A model generated the notes under the pieces. The model made no database searches. It saw nothing but the letters and a program-made list of their open reading frames with translations, and had not been told where the DNA came from. Below, one piece after another: positions 1-12,000 of a DNA stretch of 64,000 nucleotides. The position numbers and the translations under genes were made by a program. Source of the DNA: Beroe forskalii (Eukaryota; Ctenophora; Nuda; Beroida; Beroidae); NCBI GenBank assembly GCA_011033025.1, contig WFMF01000016.1:372001-436000 (forward strand). The letters are read 5' to 3'. Positions within the stretch are counted from its first letter, which is position 1. Every line of letters begins with the position of its first letter.

Positions 1-228
1 TTAGAATTTGATGACAATGTTATTGAATTAAAAGCATTCAAACTGAAAAGTCAGTCATTCAATATTCAAAAAGATGAACTTACTGTCCACAGAACTTCTA
101 AACAACTCACTAAATTCTTCAATGAGTGTGAACGCAGGAGAAGAGCTAATGATGAAATTGATGATAAAGATCAAGATTTCTTGAAGTACAAAGAAAATGT
201 TGTCCATTTCATTGAAACCACTAACTGA
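1..228 (+). CDS. Possible C-terminal exon of an unrecognised gene (partial)
   Basis: The + strand is open from the first base to a TGA at 226-228 (75 codons). The peptide is strongly charged, with a basic run ERRRR followed by an acidic stretch, typical of a soluble coding segment. It would be the last exon of a gene entering from the left. The opposite strand is also open and has a convincing splice acceptor at 343-345, so the two readings compete over part of this stretch. No family is recognised and the call is tentative. Confidence 0.28.
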   Translation, partial: LEFDDNVIELKAFKLKSQSFNIQKDELTVHRTSKQLTKFFNECERRRRANDEIDDKDQDFLKYKENVVHFIETTN

Positions 229-342
229 AAGCTTAAATTCCATGTTATGTAAGGTATCATTTGCTATAAGAGATGGATAGTCACTGATAAGTAACTTTGG
301 GTTAACTTTTACATGAATGGTTGGCTGCCCTTGCATGGAGGT
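226..342 (-). CDS. Candidate internal exon, unrecognised gene
   Basis: Read on the minus strand, CTTTTTCAG precedes base 342 and a GTTAGT donor follows base 226, giving a 39-codon phase-0 exon containing VKVNPKLLISDYPSLIAND. Frame, pyrimidine tract and donor agree. It may belong with the candidate exon at 1643-1554 and a coding-looking minus-strand stretch near 787-716 (peptide MFDLGSEVKNELIKVGS...). I do not recognise the protein. Confidence 0.33.
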
Positions 343-2472
343 CTGAAAAAGTATTTAAGATGAGATGAAAATGTAGGCAACCTTATATGTGAATCTTTTA
401 AAAGCTATAAATCAAACAAGTGTACTAATTGAGGAGAAACTTTGTAGTTCATGATCCACCATGGGCTTTATAAGGTGTCTTATTCACTCATTTTTTGGCC
501 ATCTTACATGTTTAGTAAGAGAATTTGCAGATCAGATTCAGATTACTGTACCTGTGTATTGTTAAACATCTGCTTGTCAGAACTATCAATGCTATCTTCA
601 AATCTATCAATATGCTGTTGACAGTAATAACATGTACAATAGCGATGCTGATTCCAAAATCTGAAAAATTTAGTGCAAATAAAGTGAAAATATTGATTTC
701 AAAAATCAAAATCACTTTCTTGACCATTTTGAGGCAGGAGCCAACTTTGATTAGTTCATTTTTCACTTCTGAGCCTAAATCAAACATTGGCTCAATTCAA
801 AGTTTTTCATGCCCTGAATCTAATGATCATCTTTCAAGAGTTTTCCTTAAAAGCTTTAGGTAAATTTTGGTAAATTGTGTTAAAAGTTCACACATATAAT
901 GTAAAAACAGGCAACTGGCAAACGCACAGTCTCAAAAATTCATAAATTTGGCTAGGAACAATATTTTTATTTGGCACACAAGTCTCTTGCACAATGAGTA
1001 TACCTGGCTTCAATAGATTGAACAAGATTCAATTCAATTCAACTATATATTTTTACAGCACAAAACTTGAAATATATTTTTCTCTTGGTTATATAATGAA
1101 GCATCAGACAAACTTCCTTGTGATTTCATGATTGCAATTAAGCTTCAAGCCTATACCTACTCAGCAGTGTTCAATGATTTAAAAAAACTGATACTTAGAT
1201 TTCCAAAAAAAGCTATGGAAAGATAAGATCCTAAAATGACATCATCCTTCTTTTTGCTGGAGAAGCTTTAGCTAACAAGCTATTTAAAATATCTGAGATA
1301 GTAACTGAGATATTCTATATATCTGATAGTCTGAGAGGGCTCATTAGATCATGCAGAAATTATGTATTGCTCAGTGGATTGAGCAGTTTTCCTGGTACGC
1401 TGATATTTGTGGGCTCAAGTCCTTTTCATAACTATACTTTTATCAAAAAAGGGGGTTTAAAAATTCAAAACTGAATTAAGAATCGAAATGAAATGAACAA
1501 ATCATATTATACTTATTTCATGTAAATATGAAATGAAAATCATGGGCACTTACGAAAATAAGAAATCATAAGATGGCTTTTCCATGCCATGGGGACCAAT
1601 CCCAGATGATACATCAACTATTCTACAAGGTGTATTCATTGGCCTGCCACAAAAATTAATTAGTAAATCTAATACACTCCTAATTGCAAGCCCAAAGCAC
1701 AATATAATTTAACTTCTAAATATGAAAATAGCAATCAAAGGTCATTTACTTGCTAATAAGTTAACTATATTTAATAACTTAATCAAATGACATTGAAAAC
1801 ATACTGGAAACCAGTAATAGTTCTAATAAATAAATTAAATTAAGGCACAGAATAAAAACTTAATAAATTAGATAAGTGCAGATATATTCAACAGAAATAG
1901 TCCAAAATGATGTCATGGATTGTAATAACAATTTCAATGATTTCAATTAAGTGTTCCAGCATGTCAACTGCTTAACACAATATACTCTGTGTAAAAATCT
2001 CCGAAGAGAGTAAAATATTATATAGCTCGAGGAAGCACCAAACATTCATAATGAATGGTGTATCGCAATAACAATAAATAACAATAAATTAATATCTGAT
2101 AACAATAAATTAATCTGATATGAATAAAAATATATGTGCAAAGGTTTCAGGAGGGACAATGAATATGAAAAAAGGGTAAGGAATGTTCGCAGTTTTAGAA
2201 ACCCTATTGAAGTGTGAATAAATATAAATCTGAAATATTAGAACACTCCAAGTGTGAATCCAATTAATTTTAAAAAAAACTAAAACCCCTTGCCTATGTT
2301 AATGTCAAAAAGTAAATGCATACATCCAAAAATATATAAATATGTTTTATCTTTTTATATGGATTAGATAACTCAATAACAATCATACCCATCATAATAT
2401 GAAAATGACTCAATTAAAAACTCTCAACAACAAATTATGAGGGTTAAAAGGGGCAAACTTCCACATCCAAAA
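343..2472. other. AT-rich DNA, mostly without recognisable genes
   Basis: Apart from the candidate exon at 1643-1554 and a weak minus-strand coding stretch around 787-716, this is AT-rich sequence with short mono- and dinucleotide runs and small repeats such as AATAACAATAAAT near 2070-2115. No structured RNA or complete gene is visible. Confidence 0.5.
1554..1643 (-). CDS. Candidate internal exon, unrecognised gene
   Basis: On the minus strand TTTTTGTGGCAG ends just above 1643 and a consensus GTAAGTG donor follows 1554. The 90 nt between them are open in one frame and encode a peptide including CRIVDVSSGIGPHGMEKPS, which looks protein-like (Gly/Pro turns, no low complexity). It enters with one base of the preceding codon and leaves with two. 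The surrounding DNA is AT-rich and non-coding. No family assignment. Confidence 0.4.
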
Positions 2473-3580
2473 CTAGTAATCAGTTTTAGGTATGAGATTT
2501 AAATCAAGTGTGTCCATCTCAGATGTTTTTCCACTGGGCTTGCCTCTATAGCCCCTGAGTGAAATGACACATGTCTTGAGAAGGTCAAATCTGAGACGTC
2601 TCCTCACAAAAAGCGACAGTGTCACTGTATGATTGTCCAGTCTTATTGCTCAGTTTCACAGCCAAATGCTTTAAAAACCTAGTAGCTTCATTACCCATGC
2701 CACCAGTTGTACTGAACACGAGGGGAGTGAAAGTGGCTTTTACAACCTGCAGTACCCTGTCATTGTACTTTGATTTCTTCTCATTCTCGTGTCTCCTGTA
2801 CATCTGGAAGAGGCTTGTGTTTGCATTGGATTGAGCTTGTGGGTGCAATACCCTTATATCAGTAAATGCTCTGTCCAAAGGCGTCCAGAAACCTCTTGTG
2901 CATACGTCCAGTCGAGCCCCATCACTTACATCAGTACCCCTTTGAAGCTGTTCAGTGGTTATAGGTATCAGGCTTGGTTCGATTACTGTGTCCTTGCATA
3001 CCTGTTCAAGCAATTTTGCTATGGTACCTTTCAGTGAGTCATGTCTCAGGGAAACATAGCCACCAAGTTTGCAGGTGAGACAGTGGTTGATTGTACTAGG
3101 TTCACCACACACACATAAACGTGGCCTGTTCAGGGAGCTCAGAGTCAAGTTGTATCTCAAACTGATAGCATCTTGTTTATTCAATAAAAAGCCATATTCT
3201 TTCAAGGGTAGTGATGTTAGCCATGATGAGGCCCCTTTCTCTGAGAGTAGTTCTAGCTGCCGCTGTACAAGAGGACTGATCTCCTTCTCCAAATCATTCT
3301 TATATTGATCATAGAAGGTCTGCCTGTTCTTCTTGACCTGAGTGATAACTTTGTTTTGTTTGGACTCATCGACTTGGAATGAGCTCTCTTGGTTGTATAT
3401 GGCATTTGTTAGATCTTCCATTGCTAGAATAGAATTTCCATATTCCAACTCTGCTGTTTGACAAATGTTTGCAATGCTGAGACCCCCCATTCTGGCAGGC
3501 AGGGCAAATATCTTTCTTAACTGCTCAGATACATGCAGTTTTCCAAGGATAACTGGAAGTATAACACAATATACTTGATA
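2473..3580 (-). pseudogene. R2-type restriction-like endonuclease region of a non-LTR retrotransposon, 5'-truncated and frameshifted
   Basis: The minus-strand frame is open from about 3580 and carries FALPARMGGLSI just before the region usually labelled the ORF start at 3490. It then shows a zinc-knuckle C-x-C-x7-H-x3-C (CVCG...HCLTC), RHDSLKG, and a PD-(D/E)xK-like core (DGARLDVCTRGFW...FTDIRV), followed by SFTPLVFS-type residues. This order (knuckle then nuclease core) is that of the C-terminal endonuclease domain of R2-like and related site-specific non-LTR elements. No reverse transcriptase lies upstream, so the copy is 5'-truncated. Near 2610, at a T5 run, the frame breaks; the family-like ending (VRRRLRFDLLK and onward) continues in another frame to a stop at 2473. 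A dead copy. Assignment to the endonuclease class is by motif order, not alignment. Confidence 0.72.
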
Positions 3581-4239
3581 GAATTATATCATTGATCTTG
3601 AATGCAAAGAAAATTGTCATCAAATACTGATTGTGAACATATCTGCTGCACAAGTGAATTGGCAAAATAATAGCAAAGGAACACAGCGAAAATTAGTATC
3701 CATTAGTTACCATTAGTATCCGTGGTAACTGGGTGGATACTGGGTGGATACTATGGTGGATACTAAATGTCAGATTTAGTATCCACGGATACTAATGGAT
3801 ACAGTAGTCTATTTTTTAATAAATAGTATCCACCGTGGATACTAAATTAGTATCCACTAGTTACCATTAGTTACCATCAGTTACCATTTAGTATCCACCC
3901 AGTTTCCACGGATACTAAAAATTGCCGTTAGTTACCATTTAGTATCCATTAGTATCCACTGACGAATTAGTATCCATCAGTTACCACCACTTTGTAAAAA
4001 ATCAATTTTCGTGGATACTGGAGCCCAAATTTGGTAACTAATGGTAACTAAATGGTAACTAAGTGGTAACTGGGTGGATACTAAATGAAATAGTATCCAC
4101 AAAATAGAATTTATTACCAAAACCAGAATAGCTGTGTACAAATGTGAATTTTAGAAATTAGTTACCACCACTTACAAGCCCCTGCCGCTCCGAATAATTA
4201 TAATTCGCATAAATGAGGTGTATTTATTAGCCCTATACT

Positions 4240-4545
4240 CAGTTACCATTAGTATACACGCAGTTACCATTAGTATCCACCCAGTTACCATTAGTATCCA
4301 CCGAGTATCCATTAGTATCCACCCAGTTACCATTAGTATCCACGCAGTTACCATTAGTATCCACCTAGTTACCATTAGTATCCACCCAGTTACCATTAGT
4401 ATCCACCCAGTTACCATTAGTATCCACCCAGTTACCATTAGTATCCACCCAGTTACCATTAGTATCCACCCAGTTACCATTAGTATCCACCCAGTTACCA
4501 TTAGTATCCACTCAGTTACCATTAGTATGCACGCAGTTGCCCTGA
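4240..4545. repeat. 21-bp minisatellite, left arm of the foldback element
   Basis: About 14 head-to-tail copies of a 21-bp unit containing GTTACCATTAGTATCCACC. Because 21 is a multiple of three, it yields artificial open frames on both strands (for example a repeated GWILMVT peptide). Not coding. Confidence 0.95.
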
Positions 4546-4859
4546 TGTCACGTGATGGTGACATCACGTGACATATTGCGTGGCATATCACGTGACCTCT
4601 TGTTGTGTCCAGTGCCGATTATATCCAGTGCCGATTTTATCCTAATCCAGTGCCGTGTTAACCATTAATATATCATAGTACATGCGCGGCTTTGTCAGGT
4701 TGATTCCTCAACTTGAAATTATTAGTAAATTTACGGCTAATTATCTATGATAATGACGTCATGTAGTTTGCGGATTGGGATGTTTGATATAAGTCGCATG
4801 ATAAATGTATTTTTAGTACAAAAAAACTCGGTTTGAAATACATAATGACGTCAGTCAGA

Positions 4860-6250
4860 AAAATATAGTTAAGCGCACCTAGCGCTTTAAAGGTTAGGGT
4901 TAGGATCAGGATTAGGGTCAGGAATGGTTGGGTTTAGGGTCAGGATTAAGGTTAGGGTTTTGGTTAGGGCCATATTTAGGTTTAGGATACAAACAATTGA
5001 CTTTTAGGTCTGTGACGTCACTCAGCCAGAGATATATGGGACACATACCCGGGTCTGACGACGCACAGGTCTGACGACGCCCGTCTAATGTCTATAATTT
5101 AAAATACATGTATATTTGGTATGTGTCCCATATAACTCTGACTGAGTGACGTCACAGACCTGAACGTCAATCTTTTTGTATCCTAAACCTAATTATTGCC
5201 CTAACCAAAACCCTAACCTTAATCCTTGCCAGTTGCCCTAACCTTAACCAAACCTGACCCTAATCCTGACCCCAACCCTAAGATAGATGCGCTTAACTTT
5301 ATTTTTCCGAGTGACGCCATTATCATATATTATGAAGGCTCTAAATTTATATGGGACACTTGCCCTTCTTGCACTCTCATTCAACCTTTGGGCCTTGTCA
5401 AACGGCCGCAGCCGCCAGGCATGGCATCATCCGTCAAAACTGACCCCCCTCACGCACGGGTCTGACGACGCACGGGTCTGACGACGTCCAACTATAATTT
5501 GAAATATATGTATATTTGGTATCTCTCCCATATAAACGGCTCTGAGTGACGTCACAGATCTAAACGTCAATTTTTCTGTATCATAAACCTAACCATAACC
5601 CTAACCAAAACCCTAACCTCAATCCTAACCCTAACCCTAACAAATCTTGACCCTAATCCTGACCCTAACCCTAGTCCTTAAAGCGCTAGGTGCGCTTAAT
5701 TATATTTTTCTGAGTGACGTCATTGTCATAGATAATGAAGGCTCCCGTTTATATGGGAGACCTACCGTATATTTGGTATGTGTCCCATATAACTCTGGCT
5801 GAGTGACGTCACAGACCTAAAGGTAAATTTTTTTGTATCCTAAACCTAAATATGGCCCTAACCATAATCCTGACCCTAAACCTAACAAATCCTGACCCTA
5901 ATCCTGGGTACGTCTCCCATGTAAACGGGAGCCTTCATTATCTATGACAATGACGTCACTCAAGAAAAAATATAATTAAGCACCTTTAGCGCTTTAAGCA
6001 TTAGGTTAGGGGTTTTTGATGAGGTCAGGATTTGTTAGGTTCAGGGTTAAGATTAAGCTTAGGGTTTTGGTTAGGGCAATGGTTAGGTTTAGGATACAGA
6101 AAAATTGGCGTTTAGATCTGAAGACGTCACTCAGAAAATGTTTATATGGGATGAACTAATCCTGACCTTTAAAGTGCTGGATGCGCTTAACTATATTTTT
6201 CTGACTGATGTCATTATCATAGATAATGAAGAGGCCAGAGTTATATAGGG
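4860..6250. repeat. Nested inverted repeats with telomere-like tracts
   Basis: Blocks of GGGTTAGGG/CCTAACCCT-type repeats alternate in orientation and are separated by repeated inverted segments containing TGACGTCA and AGCGCTTTAA. At least four copies of the ATATGGGAGAC.../GTCTCCCATAT-type segment occur. The pattern suggests several rounds of nested foldback duplication. Confidence 0.75.
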
Positions 6251-6309
6251 ACACTAGCCGTATATTTACTCATAATTTCAACATGAACAGTCGGCAAATG
6301 ACCCCATTG

Positions 6310-6550
6310 CAAAATCGCCGACTCGGCGCCGATCGGCGCCCGTCCGGCGCCGATCAGCGCTGATCGGCGCCGATCGGCGCTGATCGGCGCTGATCAGCGC
6401 CGATCAGCGCCGATGGGAAATCGGCATCTTTTCATCGGCGGTCGTCGGCGGTCGTCGGCGCTGATCGGCGCCGATCTGCGCCAGCCAGCCCCCGATCGGC
6501 GCTGTCGGCGCCGATCTGCCCCCGATCGGCGCCGATCAGCGCCGATAAAA
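6310..6550. repeat. GC-rich palindromic repeat tract (GATCGGCGC family)
   Basis: Dense repetition of GATCGGCGCC/GATCAGCGC variants, most of them near-palindromic, forming an island of very high GC in an AT-rich setting. No reading frame of interest. Confidence 0.85.
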
Positions 6551-6759
6551 ACACCTGTATAAGGGAAGCTGTTCGGTGCATTTTATTCCAGATTTGCCCG
6601 TGATTTTTTTTGTATCGGCGCCGATGGGTGGATACGCCTAACTTGGAGAATTTTCTATATTTTTAAGCTTTCACAAGAAAATTGGATATCCGCGGGTTTT
6701 ATCGCATTTGAACGATCAGGATCATGTTATGGTTTGCAATTACATATGTTTTACATGTT

Positions 6760-7215
6760 TGTCGAAATTAGGATTAGGGTTTGGGTTAGGCCTTATAGTT
6801 AGGTTTGGGTTTTTAAGGGGTTAGGGTTTGGGTAATTTGGCCGGGGTTTGGTTAGGGTTTGGGTTAGGGGTTTTGGGTTAGGGTTTGGTTAGGGTTTGGG
6901 TAAGGGTTTGGCAAGGGTTTGGCGCTAGGGTTGGGTTTGGGTTAGGGTTTGATAGGGTTTTAACTGGGATACTAATGATGGGTTTGATAAAGGGTTAAAT
7001 CTGGGTGAGAAACCTTTATGGCAAACCCGCCCCAAACCCTGACCCTCGTCCCTAATCCAAACCAAACACAAAAACCCGACCCTAACCCAATGTGGTAACC
7101 CAACCCTAATACTAATGGTAAACCCAAATACAAATGGTAACTAATCCTAAACCATTAAACCAAGCCCTAACCCAATCCCAAACCCAAACCCTAACATGTA
7201 AATATGTAATTGTAA
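6760..7215. repeat. Telomere-like GGGTTTGGGTTAGG tract and its inverted copy
   Basis: From 6760 to about 6960 the sequence is a degenerate array of GGGTTT/GGGTTA units; from about 7010 to 7215 the complementary strand version appears (CCCAAACC/CCCTAACC), ending with an inverted copy of the starting flank (ACATGTAAATATGTAATTG). Together they form a potential hairpin of about 450 bp at the centre of the foldback element. Confidence 0.8.
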
Positions 7216-7282
7216 ACCATGGGTGGATACTAATGGTAAAACTGGGATATTCAATTTTCTAGCGAAAGCTTAAAAATTTAGA

Positions 7283-7890
7283 AAAACTGGGTGGATACTA
7301 ATGGTAACTGGGTGGATACTAATAGTAACTGGGTGGATACTAATGGTAACTGGGTGGATACTAATGGTAACTGGGTGGATACTAATGGTTACTGGGTGGA
7401 TACTAATGGTAACTTGGTGGATACTAATGGTAACTGGGTGGATACTAATGGTAACTGGGTGGATACTAATGGTAACTGGGTGGATACTAATGGTAACTGG
7501 GTGGATACTAATGGTAACTGGGTGGATACTAATGGTAAATGGGTGGATACTAAAGGTAACAAGGTGGATACTAATGGTAACTAGGTGGATACTAATGGTA
7601 ACTGTGTGGATACTAATGGTAACTGGGTGGATACTAATGGTAACTGGGTGGATACTAATGGTAAATGGGTGGATACTAAAGGTAACTAGGTGGATACTAA
7701 TGGTAACTAGGTGGATACTAATGGTAACTGCGTGGATACTAATGGTAACTGGGTGGATACTAATGGTAACTGGGTGGATACTAATGGTAACTGAGTGGAT
7801 ACTAATGGTAACTTAGTGGATACTAATGGTAACTGTGTGGATACTAATGGTAACTTAGTGGATACTAATGGCAACTGTGTGGATACTAGC
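7283..7890. repeat. 21-bp minisatellite, right arm of the foldback element
   Basis: About 28 copies of the 21-bp unit (GGTAACTGGGTGGATACTAAT), the reverse complement of the array at 4240-4545. Variant units cluster, including a repeated block with AAATGGGTGGATACTAAAGG that occurs twice, which indicates segmental duplication inside the array. Open frames here are repeat artefacts. Confidence 0.95.
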
Positions 7891-8497
7891 ATGTTCAAAA
7901 TTGGTGCTTTTTGAGGCATAATAAAAGAAATAAATGTATCATGGACAATAATATATCTTTTTGGGGCTAGCTGATTTTAGGTAACCCAAGTATTTTTTGT
8001 CCACAGCTAAAGTCATTTTAAGGTATATATCACTTTTGGTGGATACTAAAATTTAACTGTGTTTTTAATCGAATTTAGTATCCACAGAAAGGTGTTAGTT
8101 ACCACTGGCACTGTAAAAAAATAATCCGTGGCTCGAATTATGGACTCTTAAAATTATTTTTGCCGTTTTGTGGTAACTGATGGATACTAATTCTTCAGTG
8201 GATACTAATGGATACTAAATGGTAACTAACGGCAATTTTTAGTATCCGTGGAAACTGGGTGGATACTAAATGGTAACTGATGGTAACTAATGGTAACTAG
8301 TGGATACTAATTTAGTATCCACGGTGGATACTATTTATTAAAAATAGACTACTGTATCCATTAGTATCCGTGGATACTAAATCTGACATTTAGTATCCAC
8401 CATAGTATCCACCCAGTATCCACCCAGTTACCACGGATACTAATGGTAACTAATGGATACTAATTTTCGCTGTGTTCCTTTGCTATTATTTTGCCAA

Positions 8498-9012
8498 AGC
8501 TAATTTGCTGTTCAGCGCGGAGTCAGCATCTGGTTAAATAAATAAATTATAAATTGCTCTTACCAGATCTTTAGTTTTACGCGCACGCGGCGCCTCTGGT
8601 CGACGGATGTTGCAGTTGCCCGTTTATTTCTTTTGACTGGGAGTGGATGGCATGGGCAAGAGCGCAAAGTGACGTCCAACTCCAATTGTCCAAATGTGGA
8701 ACGTTACGCCGCGCGCGCGCGGGTAGAGTAATGAGTAACATCCTACGACGCTCCTCGTTAGAGGAAATGTATATAATTGATGACTGCAATTTCATCTGAC
8801 CAGATGCTTATGCCGAAACGCCGAAACTTCCTAAACCCGCATAGGTGTGTGTACGCCGCGCGCGCGGCGCTTCCCTACGGAAGACAGGAATATATGATAT
8901 ACGTGTTTAGCAACGCCGAAACAGCTAAGTAAGGGAGTGGAACGTTCAAAAGAGGGTGCTAGTTAAAATAAATCACTGATAAAACGAAGGAAGTTTATTC
9001 ATGAAGACATTG
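8498..9012. other. Spacer between foldback elements, with a dispersed inverted segment
   Basis: GC-rich CGCGCG tracts occur at 8710-8720 and 8855-8870. The segment around 8826-8935 (CCGCATAGGTGTGTGTACGC, then a CGCG tract and CTTCCCTACGG) recurs inverted at about 43571-43640, so it is part of a dispersed repeat. The translated minus-strand frame at 8577-8795 has no supporting features. Confidence 0.5.
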
Positions 9013-12000
9013 TTTTTCAAAGTTTTTTGGGCACAGTTATTCACTGATAGATCTCGATGAGCTGATCACGAATATATCGGGTTTTTTGAAATTGGACGGC
9101 GCCTTCCTTGTCCGCAGGGGCTTTTTGTGTTTCGTGACGTCATGTCACGTGTCATGTCACGTGACCCGTCTGCTAGTACTTTGTGCGCTGGTTGCTTCCG
9201 CGCGCGCGATTGTTATACTGTGCGCGTTCGCGGATCTGTCGCAGTCTGATGGCAGAGTAATTGCAGGCATTGCTTAAGCTTATGGTAGTGGTGCTATAGG
9301 TCCAATGTGTCAACTTTTAAAGCTTATAGTCATACTGAAGACGTTCAGAAGAAACGCATGAACTAATCGGGTTTGTTTCTTAGTTCAATACTGTAATAGG
9401 CTGATTCGGCTTAGCGGATTGAGTTGAATTGACTCAAAGATGGCATCATCAAGTATACGAGAGAGCAAAAGAATCAAAATGATTTAATGATCTTAGAAAA
9501 CTCATATTACCAATACCTCAGCGGATCCGCTTAGTTAAGCGGATCCGCTTAGCAGATTCAATCATATTATCCAAGCGGATCCGCTTAGCTTAGCGGATCC
9601 GCTTAAGATGGAGCTGTGTCATGGCAATTTTTCTGAATTTTATAATCGAGATGATTTTCAAAAAACGGTAATGCTATCCGCTGAGCTTAGCGGATCCGCT
9701 TAGCCCTAGCAGATTCAATCACATTATCTAAGCGGATCCGCTAAGCTAAGCGGATCCGCTTAGCTTAGCGGATCCGCTTAGGATGTAACTGTACTGTGTC
9801 ATGGCAAGAAAACGGTAAAGTGACACTTGACCCCCAACATAACATCCCCCGACACCACGCCCCCTACTTCAGTACTGTGAATCTATAGAGGAAAGCAGAG
9901 GGTCAAACGTCGCAGTTTGACGATTGGTGCAACATTTGACTCCCCCGCCCCGACATTACATCCCCCGATCAATAAGCAAGTACTATATCAAACGCACTGA
10001 TCCGCGGCTTAACATCACATCCCCTCTATAGGCATAGTAAACTCCCTTGCATCTGTGCTTGGGAACGGGAAGTTCAGGTGTCGCACCATCGACCTAGTGA
10101 CAAGCAACATGAACCTATCAATAACAAGCGCGGGATTCCGATTAGACACCGATTGTTAACCCGGACTTGTGATAGCAGTCTCGTTCTACTCCATATCCCA
10201 GCATCTCTCCTGACATCCTGGAAAGTGACCTGAATTCCTGAAATTCGAATAATCATTCTGAATTGAATCTGATAATCGAATCCTTGATTTCCGAATAAAT
10301 CGAGTCTTCGATTCGTCGAATCGAATCGAATAATCGAATCGACGAATCGAATCGACGATCGAAATCGACGAATCGAATCGACGAATCGAATCGACGAATC
10401 GAATCGACGAATCGAATCGACGAATCGAATCGACGAATCGACGAATCTCGAATCGACGAATCGAATCGACGAATCGAATCGACGAATCGAATCGACGAAT
10501 CGAATCGACGAATCGAATCGACGAATCGAATCGACGAATCGAATCGACGAATCGAATCGACGAATCGAATCGACGAATCGAATCGACGAATCGAATCGAC
10601 GAATCGAATCGACGAATCGAATCGACGAATCGAATCGACGAATCGAATCGACGAATCGAATCGACGAATCGAATCGACGAATCGAATCGACGAATCGAAT
10701 CGACGAATCGAATCGACGAATCGAATCGACGAATCGAATCGACGAATCGAATCGACGAATCGAATCGACGAATCGAATCGACGAATCGAATCGACGAATC
10801 GAATCGACGAATCGAATCGACGAATCGAATCGACGAATCGAATCGACGAATCGAATCGACGAATCGAATCGACGAATCGAATCGACGAATCGAATCGACG
10901 AATCGAATCGACGAATCGAATCGACGAATCGAATCGACGAACTCGAATCGACGAATCGAATCGACGAATCGAATCGACGAATCGAATCGACGAATCGAAT
11001 CGACGAATCGAATCGACGAATCGAATCGACGAATCGAATCGACGAATCGAATCGACGAATCGAAGACTGACGGAGGAAATCAAGGTTCTGTTGTGTAGTC
11101 AGAATGATTATTCGAGAATTTCCAGGATCAGAGTCGAATTTTCCAGGATGTCAGAGAGATGCTGGATATGGAGTAGAACGAGAATGCTATCACAATCGAA
11201 GGGCTAGGTCCGAATCGACAATCGGTATCGAATCGAATCCCGCTTGTTATTGATAGGGTTCATGTTGCTTGACACTAGGGAGCTAGGGCGATGGTGCGAC
11301 ACCTGAACTCCCGTTCGACGAATCGAATCGACGAATCAAATCGACGAATCGAATCGACGAATCGAAGTCTGACGGAGGAAATCAAGGTTCTGTTGTGTAG
11401 TCAGAATGATAATTCGAGAATTTCTCCGGGTAAACAATCGGTATCTAATCCCGCGCTTGTTATTGATAGGGTTCATGTTGCTTGACACTAGGGAGCTAGG
11501 GCGATGGTGCGACACCTGAACTCCCGTTCCCAAGCACAGTTGCAAGGGAGTTTACTATGCCTATAGAGGGGATGTGATGTTAAGCCGCGGATCAGTGCGT
11601 TTGATATAGTACTTGCTTATTGATCGGGGGATGTAATGTCGGGGCGGGGGAGTCAAATGTTGCACCAATCGTCAAACTGCGACGTTTGACCCTCTGCTTT
11701 CCTCTATAGATTCACAGTACTGAAGTAGGGGGCGTGGTGTCGGGGGATGTTATGTTGGGGGTCAAGTGTCACTTTACCGTTTTCTTGCCATGACACAGTT
11801 ACATCCTAAGCGGATCCGCTAAGCTAAGCGGATCCGCTTAGATAATGTGATTGAATCTGCTAGGGCTAAGCGGATCCGCTAAGCTCAGCGGATAGCTTTA
11901 CCGTTTTTTGAAAATCATCTCGATTATAAAATTCAGAAAAATTGCCATGACACAGTTCCATCTTAAGCGGATCCGCTAAGCTAAGCGGATCCGCTTGGAT

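Larger units (their letters stand above)
3659..8497. mobile_element. Large foldback element with long inverted arms built of tandem repeats
   Basis: The outer ends are inverted copies: TTGGCAAAATAATAGCAAAG at 3659 and its complement ending at 8497, continuing inward through matching variants of GTATCC/GTTACC-rich sequence for at least 500 bp. Both arms then run into arrays of a 21-bp unit in opposite orientation (4240-4545 and 7288-7890). The interior (4600-7280) carries degenerate TTAGGG-type tracts in both orientations, several inverted copies of a TAAGCGCACCTAGCGCTTTA-like segment with CRE-like TGACGTCA motifs, and a GC-rich palindromic tract at 6310-6550. No transposase frame is visible; long open frames here are translated repeats. 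No clear target-site duplication was found. Probably a non-autonomous foldback DNA transposon. Confidence 0.75.

Noticed and set aside
525-863. 112-codon + strand frame
   Set aside because: Hydrophobic, low-complexity composition; the opposite strand at 787-716 looks more coding-like.
6760-6960. True telomere or chromosome end
   Set aside because: The repeats are degenerate, change orientation and sit inside an element flanked by ordinary genes.
7301-7816. 171-codon frame of repeated GWILMVT
   Set aside because: The 21-bp minisatellite keeps any frame open; no start context, splice sites or non-repeat coding sequence.
9086-9277. Small ORF encoding a hydrophobic Cys-rich peptide, also at 12534-12292, 44407-44685 and 47572-47243
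   Set aside because: It lies in the arms of the foldback family and is conserved only because the arms are repeated; rich in CACGTG and CGCG, no codon-like variation.
10253-11083. 276-codon minus-strand frame of a 13-residue Arg/Asp/Ser repeat
   Set aside because: Pure translation of a 13-bp satellite; the complementary strand gives equivalent frames, and copy B behaves the same way. Not a protein.
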